Shown in pieces: positions 1-11,659 of a stretch of 64,000 nucleotides of DNA. How positions within the stretch are numbered: position 1 is the first letter of the stretch; each line of letters opens with the position of its first letter. This stretch comes from Hemibagrus wyckioides. Its lineage: Eukaryota; Chordata; Actinopteri; Siluriformes; Bagridae. Both the position numbers and the translations under genes were made by a program. The notes below the pieces were generated by a model that saw nothing but the letters and a program-made list of their open reading frames with translations, searched no databases and was not told the origin of the DNA. Location: the NCBI RefSeq assembly GCF_019097595.1, contig NC_080710.1:12975280-13039279 (forward strand), given 5' to 3'.

Positions 1-190
1 TTTGATATTATAAATAGTTCTTTGCACTAAACCGTTAAATCAGAACACTAGCCTCCTAACTAGTACGCACAGGTTTGGCCCACAATTTGGACACATGCGT
101 ACTCTTGCCTTGGATAGTATGAGGAGTATGTAGTTCTGGCCGCTCGTTCCCTCACCCCTCCTTCTCACGTAGCGGCCTACGCTTCCCTGA

Positions 191-222
191 CCAATCAACT
201 CTCTCTCCTCCAGCTATAAGAG
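191..222 (+). promoter_or_regulatory. twist1b: twist1 core promoter (CCAAT box and TATA box)
   Basis: A CCAAT box (191-195) is followed by a TATA-like element TATAAGAG (215-222), which predicts a transcription start near 245 and a 5'UTR of about 140 bases before the ATG at 387. The surrounding 150-960 stretch is visibly richer in G+C and CpG than the AT-rich DNA on either side, as expected for a CpG-island developmental gene. The start site itself is inferred, not seen. Confidence 0.6.
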
Positions 223-386
223 CGCCCCAACTTTTTGTCCCAAGTAAACTTTTTTCTGTCGCGTGGAAACCTGGATACCTTTTTATTGTCCTTGTTATTT
301 AAAATTTTTCATTCAAATTGCATTAGTCCAGCGCAACCCAATGAGGGAGTAAACGCGCCGTCTTGACACGCCTCGGAAGTAAAGAG

Positions 387-914
387 ATGCCCGACGAAGC
401 TGTGCAAGACGGATCGAGCTGCCCCGTGTCTCCGGCGGACAGCGTCCCAAGCAGCAGCAGCGAAGGCGAACTCGAGCGACACACCAAGAAGAGCTTGCGG
501 AAAAGGCGCTCGAGCCGCAAGGACGCTGAGGACTCGGACAGCTCTGTGCCGGGAAAGAGAGGGAAGAAGTCGTGCAGCGGAAGCGGGGGAAGCAGCGGCA
601 GTCCGCCGTCTATCGAGGAGCTTCACTCGCAGCGTGTCATGGCTAACGTGCGCGAGCGGCAGAGGACGCAGTCCCTGAACGAGGCCTTCGCAGCACTGCG
701 CAAGATCATCCCCACGCTCCCTTCAGACAAGCTCAGCAAGATCCAGACACTTAAGCTCGCCGCGCGCTACATCGATTTCCTGTGCCAGGTCCTGCAGAGC
801 GATGAGCTCGACTCAAAGATGGCAAGCTGCAGCTACGTGGCCCACGAGCGCCTCAGCTACGCGTTCTCCGTGTGGCGCATGGAGGGAGCGTGGTCCATGT
901 CGGCGTCTCATTAG
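387..914 (+). CDS. twist1b: Twist1 basic helix-loop-helix transcription factor (single coding exon)
   Basis: This encodes a 175-residue nuclear bHLH factor that binds E-boxes as a homodimer or with E-proteins and controls mesoderm, neural-crest and skeletal development. Basic nuclear-localisation clusters lie at about 37-45 (RKRR) and 57-61 (KRGKK). The bHLH spans about 82-136, with the basic-region signature RERQR at 89-93 including the E-box-contacting Glu90. The carboxy-terminal Twist (WR) box covers about 149-175 and ends WSMSASH. The glycine-rich linkers of mammalian TWIST1 are much shorter here, which accounts for 175 versus about 200 residues. I chose the ATG at 387, not the in-frame TTG upstream at 363, because MPDE followed by SPVSPAD-type sequence matches the family amino terminus. 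The coding region is intronless, as in other twist genes. The convergent neighbour is hdac9, the conserved TWIST1-HDAC9 pairing. Paralogue 'b' is inferred from linkage to hdac9b; twist1 itself is certain. Confidence 0.96.
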   Translation: MPDEAVQDGSSCPVSPADSVPSSSSEGELERHTKKSLRKRRSSRKDAEDSDSSVPGKRGKKSCSGSGGSSGSPPSIEELHSQRVMANVRERQRTQSLNEAFAALRKIIPTLPSDKLSKIQTLKLAARYIDFLCQVLQSDELDSKMASCSYVAHERLSYAFSVWRMEGAWSMSASH

Positions 915-1262
915 CGCGCGCAATAAACTCAATACGCATGGGACGACTCGGGGCGCTGGACGGTACATTTCTTTTTTCATATATAAAAATATCAAAAAGG
1001 ACCAGGATGTTTCCTTCTTCTAGAGTAAATCACGGACCAGCATGAGCACAGACAGTTTGGGTTTGTGTGCGCGTAGGTTCACAGTTACTGTAGCATTATT
1101 GCCCAAAATATAATATGGACTATTATCTCATCGTTGGAAGTGTCGAGTTATGATAAAGTTATCTGGGCTAAGACGATCTTTTATTTTTTTTGAAGTGCTA
1201 AAATTACGCTACGCACTAGCTGAAAGATGCATGATTAGTCTAATGCATTTTCTGATTTTCAG
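915..1262 (+). other. twist1b: twist1 3'UTR with a probable intron ending at 1262
   Basis: Twist1 genes usually carry one intron in the 3'UTR. A good acceptor (pyrimidine-rich run, then TTTTCAG) ends at 1262. Possible donors are A|GTAAATC near 1025 or the GTACAT near 963, and I cannot choose between them. The stretch holds no coding sequence that I can support. Confidence 0.4.
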
Positions 1263-1584
1263 GTGACAGTCGTCTGTGCTGACAAGGCAAAAGTGGAGAG
1301 ATGTTTGAGAACAATGCTGGATACTTACATTTCTTTCAGTTGTAAGAAAAAGACTTTTGTGGACGCTTTAGCAGCGGACAGCAGAACTGTATGGAGAGGA
1401 GGCCGCAGACGATGCCTTCTGAACCGCTTGGTACAAAGTTATAGTTTTGACGCTGAATGTCTGAGCTGTGTGTCACGATGCGCACCTTTACTAGGAGAAC
1501 AGCAGAAAACCGCAAACTGCATCCAGGAGCTTTTTCTGAACATTTTCTTTGGTACTGAATTCAATTAAGACATGTAGTTCAAAC

Positions 1585-1600
1585 TTTTATTTATTTATTA
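1585..1600 (+). promoter_or_regulatory. twist1b: AU-rich / CPE-like element in the twist1 3'UTR
   Basis: A TTTTAT (1585-1590) overlaps two tandem ATTTA pentamers (1589-1597) about 95 bases before the polyadenylation signal. ATTTA repeats are mRNA-instability elements and TTTTAT is a variant cytoplasmic polyadenylation element. Twist1 mRNA is known to be controlled through its 3'UTR in mammals. Function here is inferred. Confidence 0.45.
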
Positions 1601-1673
1601 TTGACACGAGTTGTCAAAATGTGCCAAATGTGTTTCTGTTTCAAAATGAATCCCTATTTTTATTACGTTTGTA

Positions 1674-1698
1674 AATAAATGTGCATTTCTGCAATAAA
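1674..1698 (+). terminator. twist1b: twist1 polyadenylation signals
   Basis: Two AATAAA hexamers on the plus strand (1674-1679 and 1693-1698) lie about 780 bases after the stop codon and are followed by a T-rich stretch at about 1727. The second predicts cleavage near 1715. No equally good earlier site follows the stop codon except AATAAA at about 921-926, which is too close to the CDS end to be the main one. Confidence 0.6.
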
Positions 1699-1757
1699 GA
1701 TGACGAATTTTAAAAGAAAACAATCCTTTGTTTTGACACTTCAAATTCACCTAGTCA

Positions 1758-1809
1758 TCTCTCTCTCTCTCTCTCTCTCTACATATATATATATATATAG
1801 AGAGAGAGA
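1758..1809. repeat. Compound (TC)n-(AT)n-(AG)n microsatellite, near-palindrome
   Basis: A run of TC (1758-1780) leads into AT dinucleotides (1781-1798) and then AG (1799-1809). Because CT pairs with AG and AT is self-complementary, the tract can fold as one long hairpin. It lies just past the twist1 polyadenylation site. Confidence 0.9.
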
Positions 1810-1857
1810 TATTTCGTTTTATTGTGTTTCTAAAACATAAATACTAATAATGATGTG

Positions 1858-1890
1858 CAATAATAATAATAATAATAATAATCATAATAA
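1858..1890. repeat. (AAT)n microsatellite
   Basis: About eight AAT units with one interruption (ATC). Confidence 0.85.
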
Positions 1891-2498
1891 TTTTATAGGC
1901 TTTGAGAAAATTAGTTATTGACTAATACATGCACATTTTATTTCGACATGCAATGGACTACAAAATTTTCTCAGAATTTGTTTTGCCAATTATTAGCAAA
2001 TAATTTGAACAAATGTATTATTTGCATTAGGCTGTCTGGGGATCACACTATTGCAGCAGTTGTTTTCTGCTAATTCCTGATCATTACTGACTGTATATAC
2101 AAGCTGCATTATAACTACTCGTGTTTTTGGTCACTGTTTCATTTCTGTGGTCTGTTACAGATGCAGACCACAAATGACATATCAATGATAGCAATACATT
2201 TTTCAATTCTCGTTTCTTGTCGGCAGTTATAATGCAGTTTATTAGTAGTGTTATTTTGCCTGTGGTTTTTTTTCCAAGCATTTCAAGTTTAGTATTTCAG
2301 TGTCATAATTACTTCCCCGTTTTTTATAAGGGAGTTTAATATTAAAAAAGACAGTTGAATTAATATTTAGAATAATATAAATCATTATTATCCTCGTGGT
2401 TGGGAAACAAATCAATGTCCCGTAAATTAAACCTGAAATCAAACCCCTTCCTACTGTTCTCTTTAACAAGCTTTTGCTATGACAATTTCTTCAGAGAA

Positions 2499-2550
2499 AT
2501 GTGTGTGTGTGTGTGTATGCATGCATGTATGTTTGTGTGTGCGCGCGCGT
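2499..2550. repeat. (GT)n/(GC)n microsatellite
   Basis: An impure alternating purine-pyrimidine tract, GT then ATGC/TGTA then GCGCGCGC, of a Z-DNA-prone type. Confidence 0.85.
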
Positions 2551-2554
2551 GTTT

Positions 2555-2770
2555 ACACTCAGCACTGGGCTAGAAGTCCCGCTGACGGCCTTCAGTCTGG
2601 GAAAGTGCTTTAGTTCGGTGCACGCGTGCTGGAGCCGCTAGCCGAAAAGCGCGTGCGCGTTTGAAGGTGTGTAATTGGCCTTTGAGGCACGTACGGAATT
2701 TCCAGATGTGGATGAAACCGTAGCTGCCTTCAGCCGCCACTGGAAGGTGGACTATAGGTTAAACTCTCGT
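2555..2770. promoter_or_regulatory. Candidate twist1-proximal regulatory block
   Basis: This is a non-repetitive, CpG-containing stretch in AT-rich surroundings, about 1.7 kb after the twist1 stop. It includes GTGTAATTGG (homeodomain core) and CAGATGTGG (E-box). Such compositional islands near developmental genes are often conserved enhancers. Conservation could not be measured here. Confidence 0.35.
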
Positions 2771-5700
2771 GTACACACATTGCTTTTACGACGGAAAGCC
2801 TAGGCTCAATATTAACATTAATAATATTACATTTTTCTTAAGGGGAAAATCACCAAAATGTCTTTAGTCCCATTACCCCGTTAGGTTAGTTGTCATAACA
2901 GCGTAAGGTAGCGTCTTGCAGCATATTTAGAGGTCTATTTGTCATTTTGCGATTTCCTCTAATATTGTTTATTCTAATAATATGATATTTAAATATCCAA
3001 ACATATTTCTACAAGAGAAAGATGAAACTGGGGTTGTGGCAGTTGTAGAGGATTTGGCAGATGCGCGTTAGAGGCACACGAACGAAGTTTATTTTGAACA
3101 GATGTTAGTATTTTCGTGTCACGTGAATGGAACAGATGTTCAGAGGCCGAGGACCGCCTTTGAATTCACTCCACACGAAAAATGAGCTTTGAAACAAAGC
3201 TTTTGCTTTCACTCACTATGAGAAAGACTGCTCCGAGTGACTCCGGCTGTCTTCAGGGATTCCAGTTCAGCAGAGATGAAACAGTTTTGTGTTGAAAAAG
3301 ACTGCAGATTAACGGTGTGGAGGTGCGGAGCTGGAGACAGAAAGAGTGTGGGATGAGCTGCTAGTAGACAAAAAACCTCCTCTGCTTTACAGGTACTGCT
3401 GCAAACAAACTCAGTTCTGCTCATCGGTATACAATAGCCCATTAATACAAGTACCAGTCTAAGATCAGCTGTATTTTAAATCTGTGAATGTGATTTAACA
3501 TCAGGAAAATGTGCTGTATTTAATCTACAAAATAGATGTTATGCATCTTTATTATTTTGGTAACTAATTTATATGTCTTTTCCGGATTACTGTATAAAAT
3601 ATAACATCACTAAGGCGATCTTTAATGATTTGAGTTATTGTCAAGACAAATAATAAGATGGCTGAAATGATATTAGACTGATAATTATATGCGGAAAAAA
3701 ACAAGCTGGAAGAATTGGAAAACACAGACAAGCTGATCCACATACTGCACCTGGTCCGGCGGCCTGATTCGTGCTTAACTTATAATGTGACAAGACATTT
3801 AATGTATAGTAATAAAGTTTAATCGATAATAATAGTAGGTTTTTAAGTATATTTGTAACTATTTAAAACTATTTATTTCAGTTAGGATGCATTGATTTTT
3901 AAATATTATTGGGGGTTTTTAACATCTATTATTTTCACAAAAGCTGTTTGGCAAAAAATCTGTACTCCAATTCTGCTTCAGTGTCATGGATATATTTTAT
4001 ATATTTTAGTAAACAGGATCTCATTGTCTTTACTATGTTTAATAGCAGTTCTGGCTTTGCTTGTGCTCAGATATTCGAAGCAATCTCTGATTTGTTTTAC
4101 AATGATCATATATATTTATTCAGCTTATTTGGTATTTGAATTAAAGGAATATTAATAATGCTTTTTGTGTGTGTTTGTTTGTTGTTGGGTTTTTCTGGAA
4201 GATATTTATGATGCTTTCTCTTAGATAGATGTCATACCATAAAAGAAGAATAGTCTTTTTATTGTGTGAAAGAACAGCTGTGAGTCATTTTGTGATGTCT
4301 AGATAACTTAAATAAAATAGTTTTGATGATACACTAATTTTATTAACGTAAGAAAATTTAATCTTGTGTACATTTAATTGAAACACTGTGCCTAGCACTC
4401 CACTGATGAGATGTAATAAATGCACTGTTTTATGAAGACACAGCAAGGCAATAAAAATGCCTGAGAATAGCATAAGAATCACATATTAGCACAGATTAAT
4501 AAAGAAATAAACAGACAGTGAGTTATGTTGCATAAACCTGTCAGTGTAGTTAAATGATAAATAGTGTTAGTCATAGGAGATACTATAATCCAACCAAGAT
4601 CTGGAAAATACATGTGTATGTTTTTGAAAGTTTATTCCTGTGGGTATTAGTAAACCCAACATCCTGGTTCTCAGTTTAGTCCAATAAAACATAATTTAAG
4701 TTATTAAGTTGGAAAGATTTCATCCAAAAGTCAGTGAGCGAGTGCTTAGTCAGAGAGCTGGTCTATTCAGAAAGTATGCTGGTTCTTTAATATGCCTTGA
4801 TGAGCAGCTATGGCAAAGTCATCACTCATGTTACAGTTTGGCCTGGTGGAATAGCGCTGCTGAGGATTGAGGCTAACAGAGTGTCAGAGGTCCTCTTTTA
4901 GACCCGTCCAAAAGAACAAGTGTAAAGAGGTTTGAATGTTGTGTTTGCACAGTGCTCCAAGCTCACCACCCAGGCAGCAGACAGCACAAGCATCCCTCTG
5001 ACTCTGGGGCATACACAATGATGTCACACACAGGAAATGGATGGAGAGACTTGGCACCTCTCAGGTTTGGCCGAGCATCTATTGGCTCCATACCGCGCTG
5101 TAAAAATAAACAGGCAATCAGAATGCCGCACAAGAAGTACACAAAGATGTCGTGGAGTTTCATGGATCATAAAAGTAGGGTTTTCACATCAAGAGGACTA
5201 TTTATTTGTGCAGGCTGGTTGTCTGTAAATAACCTTGTCTTTCTCAAGATGGACTGTCTAAACATAAAGCTGAGATTAAAACAGTTTATATCCCGCGCTA
5301 CGACCTCAAACCTTCCTGTTAATGTTTAGTCATATGACTGGATACTTAACTGAGAATAAATGAGAGAAAATGGGTTGGGAAAGGATTACAAGGACAAGTA
5401 CATCATGGTGAAGATTAAACCTTCCATTATGACTGGGTATGCCCAAACATACCCGTGCATTTTATCCAGCATATTGCTTAAAATGTAAGTACAATATATT
5501 ATATAAAGCAGAATGCTTCTAATTAGCAGCAGTAAGTAATATAATTAAAAACTAAAATATTTTCCACAGAAACAACTGAATGAACATAATGTCCTTTCAT
5601 ACAGATTCCACTTCAGATTACGTTGAGTGGGAGATGACCATGGCAAAAACTTTAAGCTTTACAGCATGACACTCTTTTTAATCTTTTATTCTTTCCTCCT

Positions 5701-5911
5701 TTTACATGTAGAAACATACAGGTGATGACAAAAAGCCAAAAGTATTTCAGTTTTGGCCAGGCCACATCACCTGCTATATGACCCGAAAGTGACACCTAGT
5801 CCTTGTATTACTTTAAATCTAGACTTTTTCCAGAGTTTTAATAACGTCTGTAAATCTATAAAATATATAACTTATGTTATCTACCTGGCAGTTCAAATGT
5901 TTTAATTCTGG

Positions 5912-5998
<87 letters not shown>

Positions 5999-6036
5999 TT
6001 AATTAATTAATTAATTTATTTATTTATTTATTTATT
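5912..6036. repeat. Compound tetranucleotide tract (GATT)n-(TATT)n-(TAAT)n-(TATT)n
   Basis: About 125 bases move through successive GATT, TTTA, TTAA and again TTTA units, as expected from slippage in a decaying tetranucleotide array. Confidence 0.95.
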
Positions 6037-9000
6037 CCATTTTTTAGATGGTATTGTTTTTGTTTGTCTCTTTTTTTAATTACATTTTCTGGTACATGAA
6101 AATGAGGGGTCTGCTCTAGTTCCTTTAGCAGTTTATTTCATTTTACTCTGTTGTTATTTCAAAATACTCTGTTGTATGATACAGTGTTGTATACTCTGCT
6201 TGGTTTTTGCTGAAGGTTTATAGAACAGATTTAATAAGAAACAGTGAGCAAAGACAGTAAATGCTGCATTATGCTATTCTGAAGTAGTATTGAAGAAGTA
6301 TTAATACTTTCCACATACTCAATATCAATTTCATATGACCAATCAAGTTTGATTTCTGTCTTATAACACAAACACAAACTATTTCCATAATTAGCACTTT
6401 AAATGCATTTAAAGCTGTTCTAAGTATGGCCAGTTTGGTGCATTAAATCACTTTATTGTTTCAGAATCAGACAATATGCAGCTAATGAGCTTACCAGTTG
6501 GATGGCCTGTGCCACCTTCGGTTGCCTGAGGGTAATTAGCCTAATGACGCTCCCAGCCCCTTCCCAGTGGGGTCGGCCCCACACCGGCCACTAATCTCCA
6601 TGCACTCATTAACCTGAAGCCTTGCGGAGCCCCTAAGACAGACCACCTCTTACTGCAATGAGGCCAAGATAAGTGACGTGTTGTTCTTGGGCATTACAAT
6701 GATTCTCCTTTTCCTTCCTCTGCATGTCAGGAAGCTTAATCTGCATTAACAGGCTAAAGAGAAGCCTTGTGATAAAACTGAGTGATATTCCTTTAAGTAA
6801 AATGTATTTAACACAGAATATCTTAATGGTTCATTCAACATAACACACATAAGCATCCTGGCCATTTGTATAATTCACTGTGGGCCATTATTTTTCATTA
6901 AGTATGTAAAAATGCCATACTTTAATCTTAAACCATATTTTTCTGGCTTAGTAAACTAGTATAATAACATTTTCTATGTCTTATTTTATGTCAAATGTGA
7001 TGACTTTTACATAATTTCTGTCTGGTTTTGATTGTGTGTAGACCAAACAGAACCTTTTTTTTTTATTAAGATCTGTAGTTTAGAGCATGAAACAATTATT
7101 AAGCTATTTAATTGAATTACATGTTCTTTCCTTCATTGCAAAATTTTTAAACAAGGTTAAAGATGGCTTGTGATGGAACATTGAGGACGTTAACATCTTT
7201 ATTTCTGCTCATTCATCATAACATTGCTAATATGCATGTACTGGATTGACATTTTCAGGTAGGTCACACAGCGAGTGAATAGAGGATCAATTACTTGTGT
7301 CAGATTGGGTCACTAAGTATGTTAAATGGATGTTAAGTGGATTGTCAGTGTCTTGGTTTTAGGCATGGCCCCAGGCCACAGTCATCAAATCTCATTGTAC
7401 CTATAAGTGCCTTTATTCAGGATCCCTGTGCAAAAACACAGGGTTTTGGCTCAACATTTACCACTGTTCCTATTTAATATACAAAATATAATGTAATGTT
7501 AATATTCCCCTTTCTATTATTTTTCTGCTGTTTCTAAGGATTTGTTTAATTTTTGTTTGATATTTCACATTGTTTGAACAAGACCAAAAAGCTATGAAAT
7601 TATAAAATAAATCACTGCTATTATTAGACCAATAAAGAAAATTAAGCTGGATCCATTTTACATTTATTCTCTCTTTAAAAAAATGAAGACACAGAGTTAT
7701 GTTTGTCTTTCTCTAATCATTTATAAAAATGTATTTATTTTCTAAATGCATTTCCCATCAGAATGATAAGGTCACTGATTTACAATTTGAAAATCAACTT
7801 TAATAGTCTTATTTAAAGCTTTCAAAACATATACATTTATTAAGAAACTACATCCCATACACTTAATACACTTAATCCAACCCGAGCCTGTGTATGTGGA
7901 CTAATGTTGCACATTTTGATTAGAAGCTGCCGGATGTGTCCAAAATCTTTTTGTGTGCTGCTTTGCACATTGGGACTAAGGAAGAAATCAATCATTGTTG
8001 ACTTCCCTAACAGTCATGTTGTGTTCAACACTGGCATGACGAAAAAGAGCGGGAAAGAGCATTCAGACTGTCCTCAGACATTAAAGCATAGCAAAGCACA
8101 TCTGTTCCACAGGTTACACTTTAAAGATTACACAGATAAATCAATATGCAACTGCTATGAAATGTACTTTAGTCTCCAAACACCATAAAGATGAACATTT
8201 GTGTTGAGTTTGTAGAATGCATTGCATGGGAAACAGTTTACTGGAAGATGCTATGAATGATGGACACGATGGAAATGTTTTACTGATCGATGATCAGACG
8301 TTTAATTTGACATTTTTTAATGATTGCTTTAGTTAAGTATCAATCTTAAAACGCAGTTTAGCAAGGAAGAGTAATGCATGTACTCATAAAAGCATATGAC
8401 AGTGAGTTCTGCCAGAGAGACACACTAAAAAGTATTCTCTAGATTTAACCTTGTTGTTCTAACAGTGTACCCGTATCCCTATAACACTTATAGCATTATA
8501 GGTTGCTATAAATACTAGAGTTTTTTTTTTTATTATTATTCTTTATTTACATGTCCTGTCTTCCTCTCTAGCATAAACAGTGACATTAGGCAGCCTTGTT
8601 TCCATTCAAGAGTATTAACCTATCCACTTCAATCTACCCTATCCTATTCCATCTCTAGTTCTCCGTTGCTTAACTCAGCACTATATCCTGGGGCAACCAC
8701 AGTGCTGTTTCAGCAATTCCTGATTGCAGCTTTTATAAGGCCCTGATAGCACTCCTAAGGCTGTAATGCTCTTTATCCAAGTGATCTCTGTGGGAGACTC
8801 TGTTAGACAATCCCCTATCATCTGTGCAAATGTACAGGATGACACCAACTTCTTACGTATCTCTATCCAGAAACATTAAGTCCCCAGAGCACTGGCTTTG
8901 GCCCATGGCATGGTGAACCTGGCTGCTGCTGACCTAGGTACTAAATCAAGTTCAAAGCAGAGCTTTGTGTGCGTGCAGGGTATTGTGTTTCATGTATGCT

Positions 9001-10199
9001 GTTTGGGAAGTGGACGGCCTGCCTGGAGTTTGGTCCACCTCTGGGCTCCCCTCTTGACTCCTCCTCACAGCTTGAGCTCGGTTTGTGTGACACGACCTCG
9101 GGGCAGGACATACTGCATTTCGGCTCTTAACCCAATAACATTAATCTGGTCATGGTGCAGTTTTCCTTCCTTATTTTTTATGTTTTCTTGACTTTTTTTT
9201 GTTTACAATTAAAAACAACTAAAACACACAGGATTTGTTTAACTTGAGAGATTCTTTGGACAAGACTGATTTAAAATAGTCCATAAGGTCATTTTAAAAA
9301 ATTGTCTCAAGCCAGGCTGCTTTTATATTCCAAACACACATAGCACATGACTGATGAGATAAAAGTATGCAGACTAAAGAATGGAGGCAAGGCAGAACAT
9401 GACGCTGTTTTAGAGTTCAATTGCCTGGTACTCTGATCATGTTGATAAGACAGTCTGATAAACAGCAACACTCACGCAAAGTGTAGTCTATGCCACAGCA
9501 TTCGGAGACCCTAACGCTATGGTGGTATGGGAGAGTAATTACTGCCTCTTGCCCCATGCTACACCACATTAATTCTTGATGGGCTGCAGCTCAGTGCTAA
9601 CAACCATCCTTGAAGGAAATTCATCTCCAATGCCATCTCTCTCACAGTCCCATTCAAAATGATAACCAGAAAGTAACTAGCAGAGTAAAAGAGCAGGATC
9701 TGTATCTTTCTTTGGGCATAAACAAATGTAGAAGAGGAGAAAGTAGTGTTTGAGGGCTGTGGTGTGTCCATATTGTTAAGTGCTTCTTTTAGCAAAAATA
9801 ATGGTGTTATGTTTTCATTCACAGTGGAAACGTCACGGAAATGACAGCTATGTGAGTGATATACATATTTTTATTGTATATCTTTATTGCATATACTAAT
9901 TTCTTTTAAGCCTTTACAAGAACGTTTGTAATGAATGTTATTTTTTATGCAACATGCCAGAACGATGGAAATAAAACTAAGACACAACAAGGAAGAAGCA
10001 TTGGGAGTCACTGTTAGTTAGAAACTTGATCCTTAATCTATCATTATAAAATAGATGAAAAAGAGTTTCCTCATAAAAGTATGAAGTATGTTACACATAA
10101 AAAATACCGTATAGTTATTTTATTGTGTTGAATATGTTTCCTTTTGTCGTATGTCTAATAGGAAAACTCATCATTACTAACAGTCTATAGGTGAAGCAG
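6037..10199. other. Intergenic, mostly featureless
   Basis: No gene is recognised. The only block that stands out is 6470-6740 (listed separately). Poly-T runs occur at about 7050 and 8520, and the open frames are short and without motifs. Confidence 0.6.
6470..6740. promoter_or_regulatory. Candidate conserved noncoding element
   Basis: A complex, repeat-free block of higher G+C carries homeodomain-type cores (GGTAATTAGC near 6531, CATTAACC near 6608) and CTAATC cores. It resembles deeply conserved vertebrate enhancers in texture. It lies between twist1 and the hdac9 stop. This is inferred from composition and motifs only. Confidence 0.4.
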
Positions 10200-10460
10200 T
10201 TGTGCTTTTCCTACAGTGACCTTTGATCGAGGGCCTGAAATATGAAAAGGCCCACAGCACATAAAATAGACGCGTTCCTCTGTAGTAAAGTCAGCAGTAA
10301 AGCTTGCTAATTAGAGCTACCATGGTTACTGCGTCAAACAGCGGCGGCAGGACTGAGAACACTGCTACGACATCAAACAGCCTCAGATCGACAGACTCCT
10401 GCACAGGCTGAACGGGACCTGGTTTGAATTAAGCGACTTCCACACTCGCCTAGCAAATGT
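10200..10460. promoter_or_regulatory. Candidate regulatory block with RFX X-box-like palindrome
   Basis: A repeat-free block contains GCTACCATGGTTAC (10316-10329), whose reverse complement fits the RFX X-box with one mismatch in the weaker half. It also contains a GCTAATTAG homeodomain core (about 10305-10313). No coding potential is supported. Confidence 0.35.
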
Positions 10461-11659
10461 GTACTCCAGAGGGAGACGGGAAGAAAAAAGGGGAAGAAAG
10501 AGACAAAGTGAGAAAGGGCCCAAGCTGAACTTTGCTGGATTTCATTAGACTCAATTATCTTATCTGTTTTGTTTCAAAGGCTGACCCGAGGGGCGGGCAG
10601 CAGTCGGGCGAGCTCACTGGTATGTTGAGATTGTGTTCATTGGGAGTCTGCGTCCCGCCAACTGGGTCATTACAACACTCAGACTCCCTGCCTGAGGTGC
10701 TCAAATATTTGTGTGCTATTGTAAATAATTTTTAATTTTTTTAACCTCCCTCAAGCAAACAAGGCTTTGGTTTACGTGTCTTTTCTTTTCCTTGGTTTTT
10801 TTTTGTGGAAAACGTATACAATTTCTGCCTCTTAACGAATTCCATCTGACATTTCAGCTGCATTTGTGTCTATTTTTAAACACTGCAATCTTTCCAAGAT
10901 TTATTTTGACTAAGAACGATACAATCAGTTCACCTCTTATCTACTTCCTATCCAGCTATGTTCGCCTAAAACGCATAGGCAATCTACTTTTATTTTAACA
11001 CGACTTACACATTGAACATAATGTCTCATATTTTAAAGCTATTGCATGCAAGGTAAAATTTGGCAAGCATTTATATGTTCCGTTCCTAGAATCTGTCTAG
11101 GGCTTCATCCGTAACTTCACTGTGACACAGGGAATGCTTTGGCAAATTGATATACTGTATTAGATGGCAGTTCAAAGCATCCACCCAGTAATTACATAAC
11201 CGCTTGCTCATTTAGACTGTGATTTTCCACACACATTATTCTTACTGCAGTGAAAGGATACACATTTCTGTGCGTGGGCCAGTGGGAACGTTTCTTTGTA
11301 TAGTCAATGGATAAATATTTTGAACAACTGCCTTTAAAATAATTACATTGATGTGTCTATAAACAAATACCTCTTTAGTGGTTGCAACAGTAACAGAGTC
11401 TGCATTATTTAACTGGTCTATAATTATATATTATGCAATTAACTATTAGAGTCAGGGAAACATTGTTCTGGATGGCTATGGAAATGCAGTGCATTTACAA
11501 TACGAGTCAGTGTACTGTAATGTACTCTCACTCTGCAAGCTGAGCTGTTCACTGTAAAGTAGCAGACCAGCTGTCTAAGCAGTATGGGCGCTGTGTGGCT
11601 GCTCCCACACTGTGGCTCAGAGAAACACCAACCTAGAAATTACACAGCGTGGTCATGCT

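Larger units (their letters stand above)
1891..5911. other. Intergenic, downstream of twist1
   Basis: No gene is recognised. It contains a GT/GC microsatellite with a CpG-rich, non-repetitive block directly after it (2499-2770) and an E-box cluster (3058-3138). The rest is AT-rich sequence with only short meaningless open frames. Confidence 0.6.

Noticed and set aside
363..386. In-frame TTG extension of twist1 (MTRLGSKE)
   Set aside because: Vertebrate nuclear genes rarely start at TTG, and the family amino terminus begins at the ATG at 387.
1263..1568. 101-codon open frame after twist1
   Set aside because: No ATG at its start, no known domain, and it lies in the twist1 3'UTR downstream of a probable acceptor.
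4952..5329. 125-codon plus-strand frame near 5 kb
   Set aside because: No motif, no promoter or splice context, and composition like the surrounding intergenic DNA.
5912..6036. Tandem array considered as a CRISPR-like or satellite structure
   Set aside because: It is a simple tetranucleotide microsatellite with no spacers; the genome is vertebrate.
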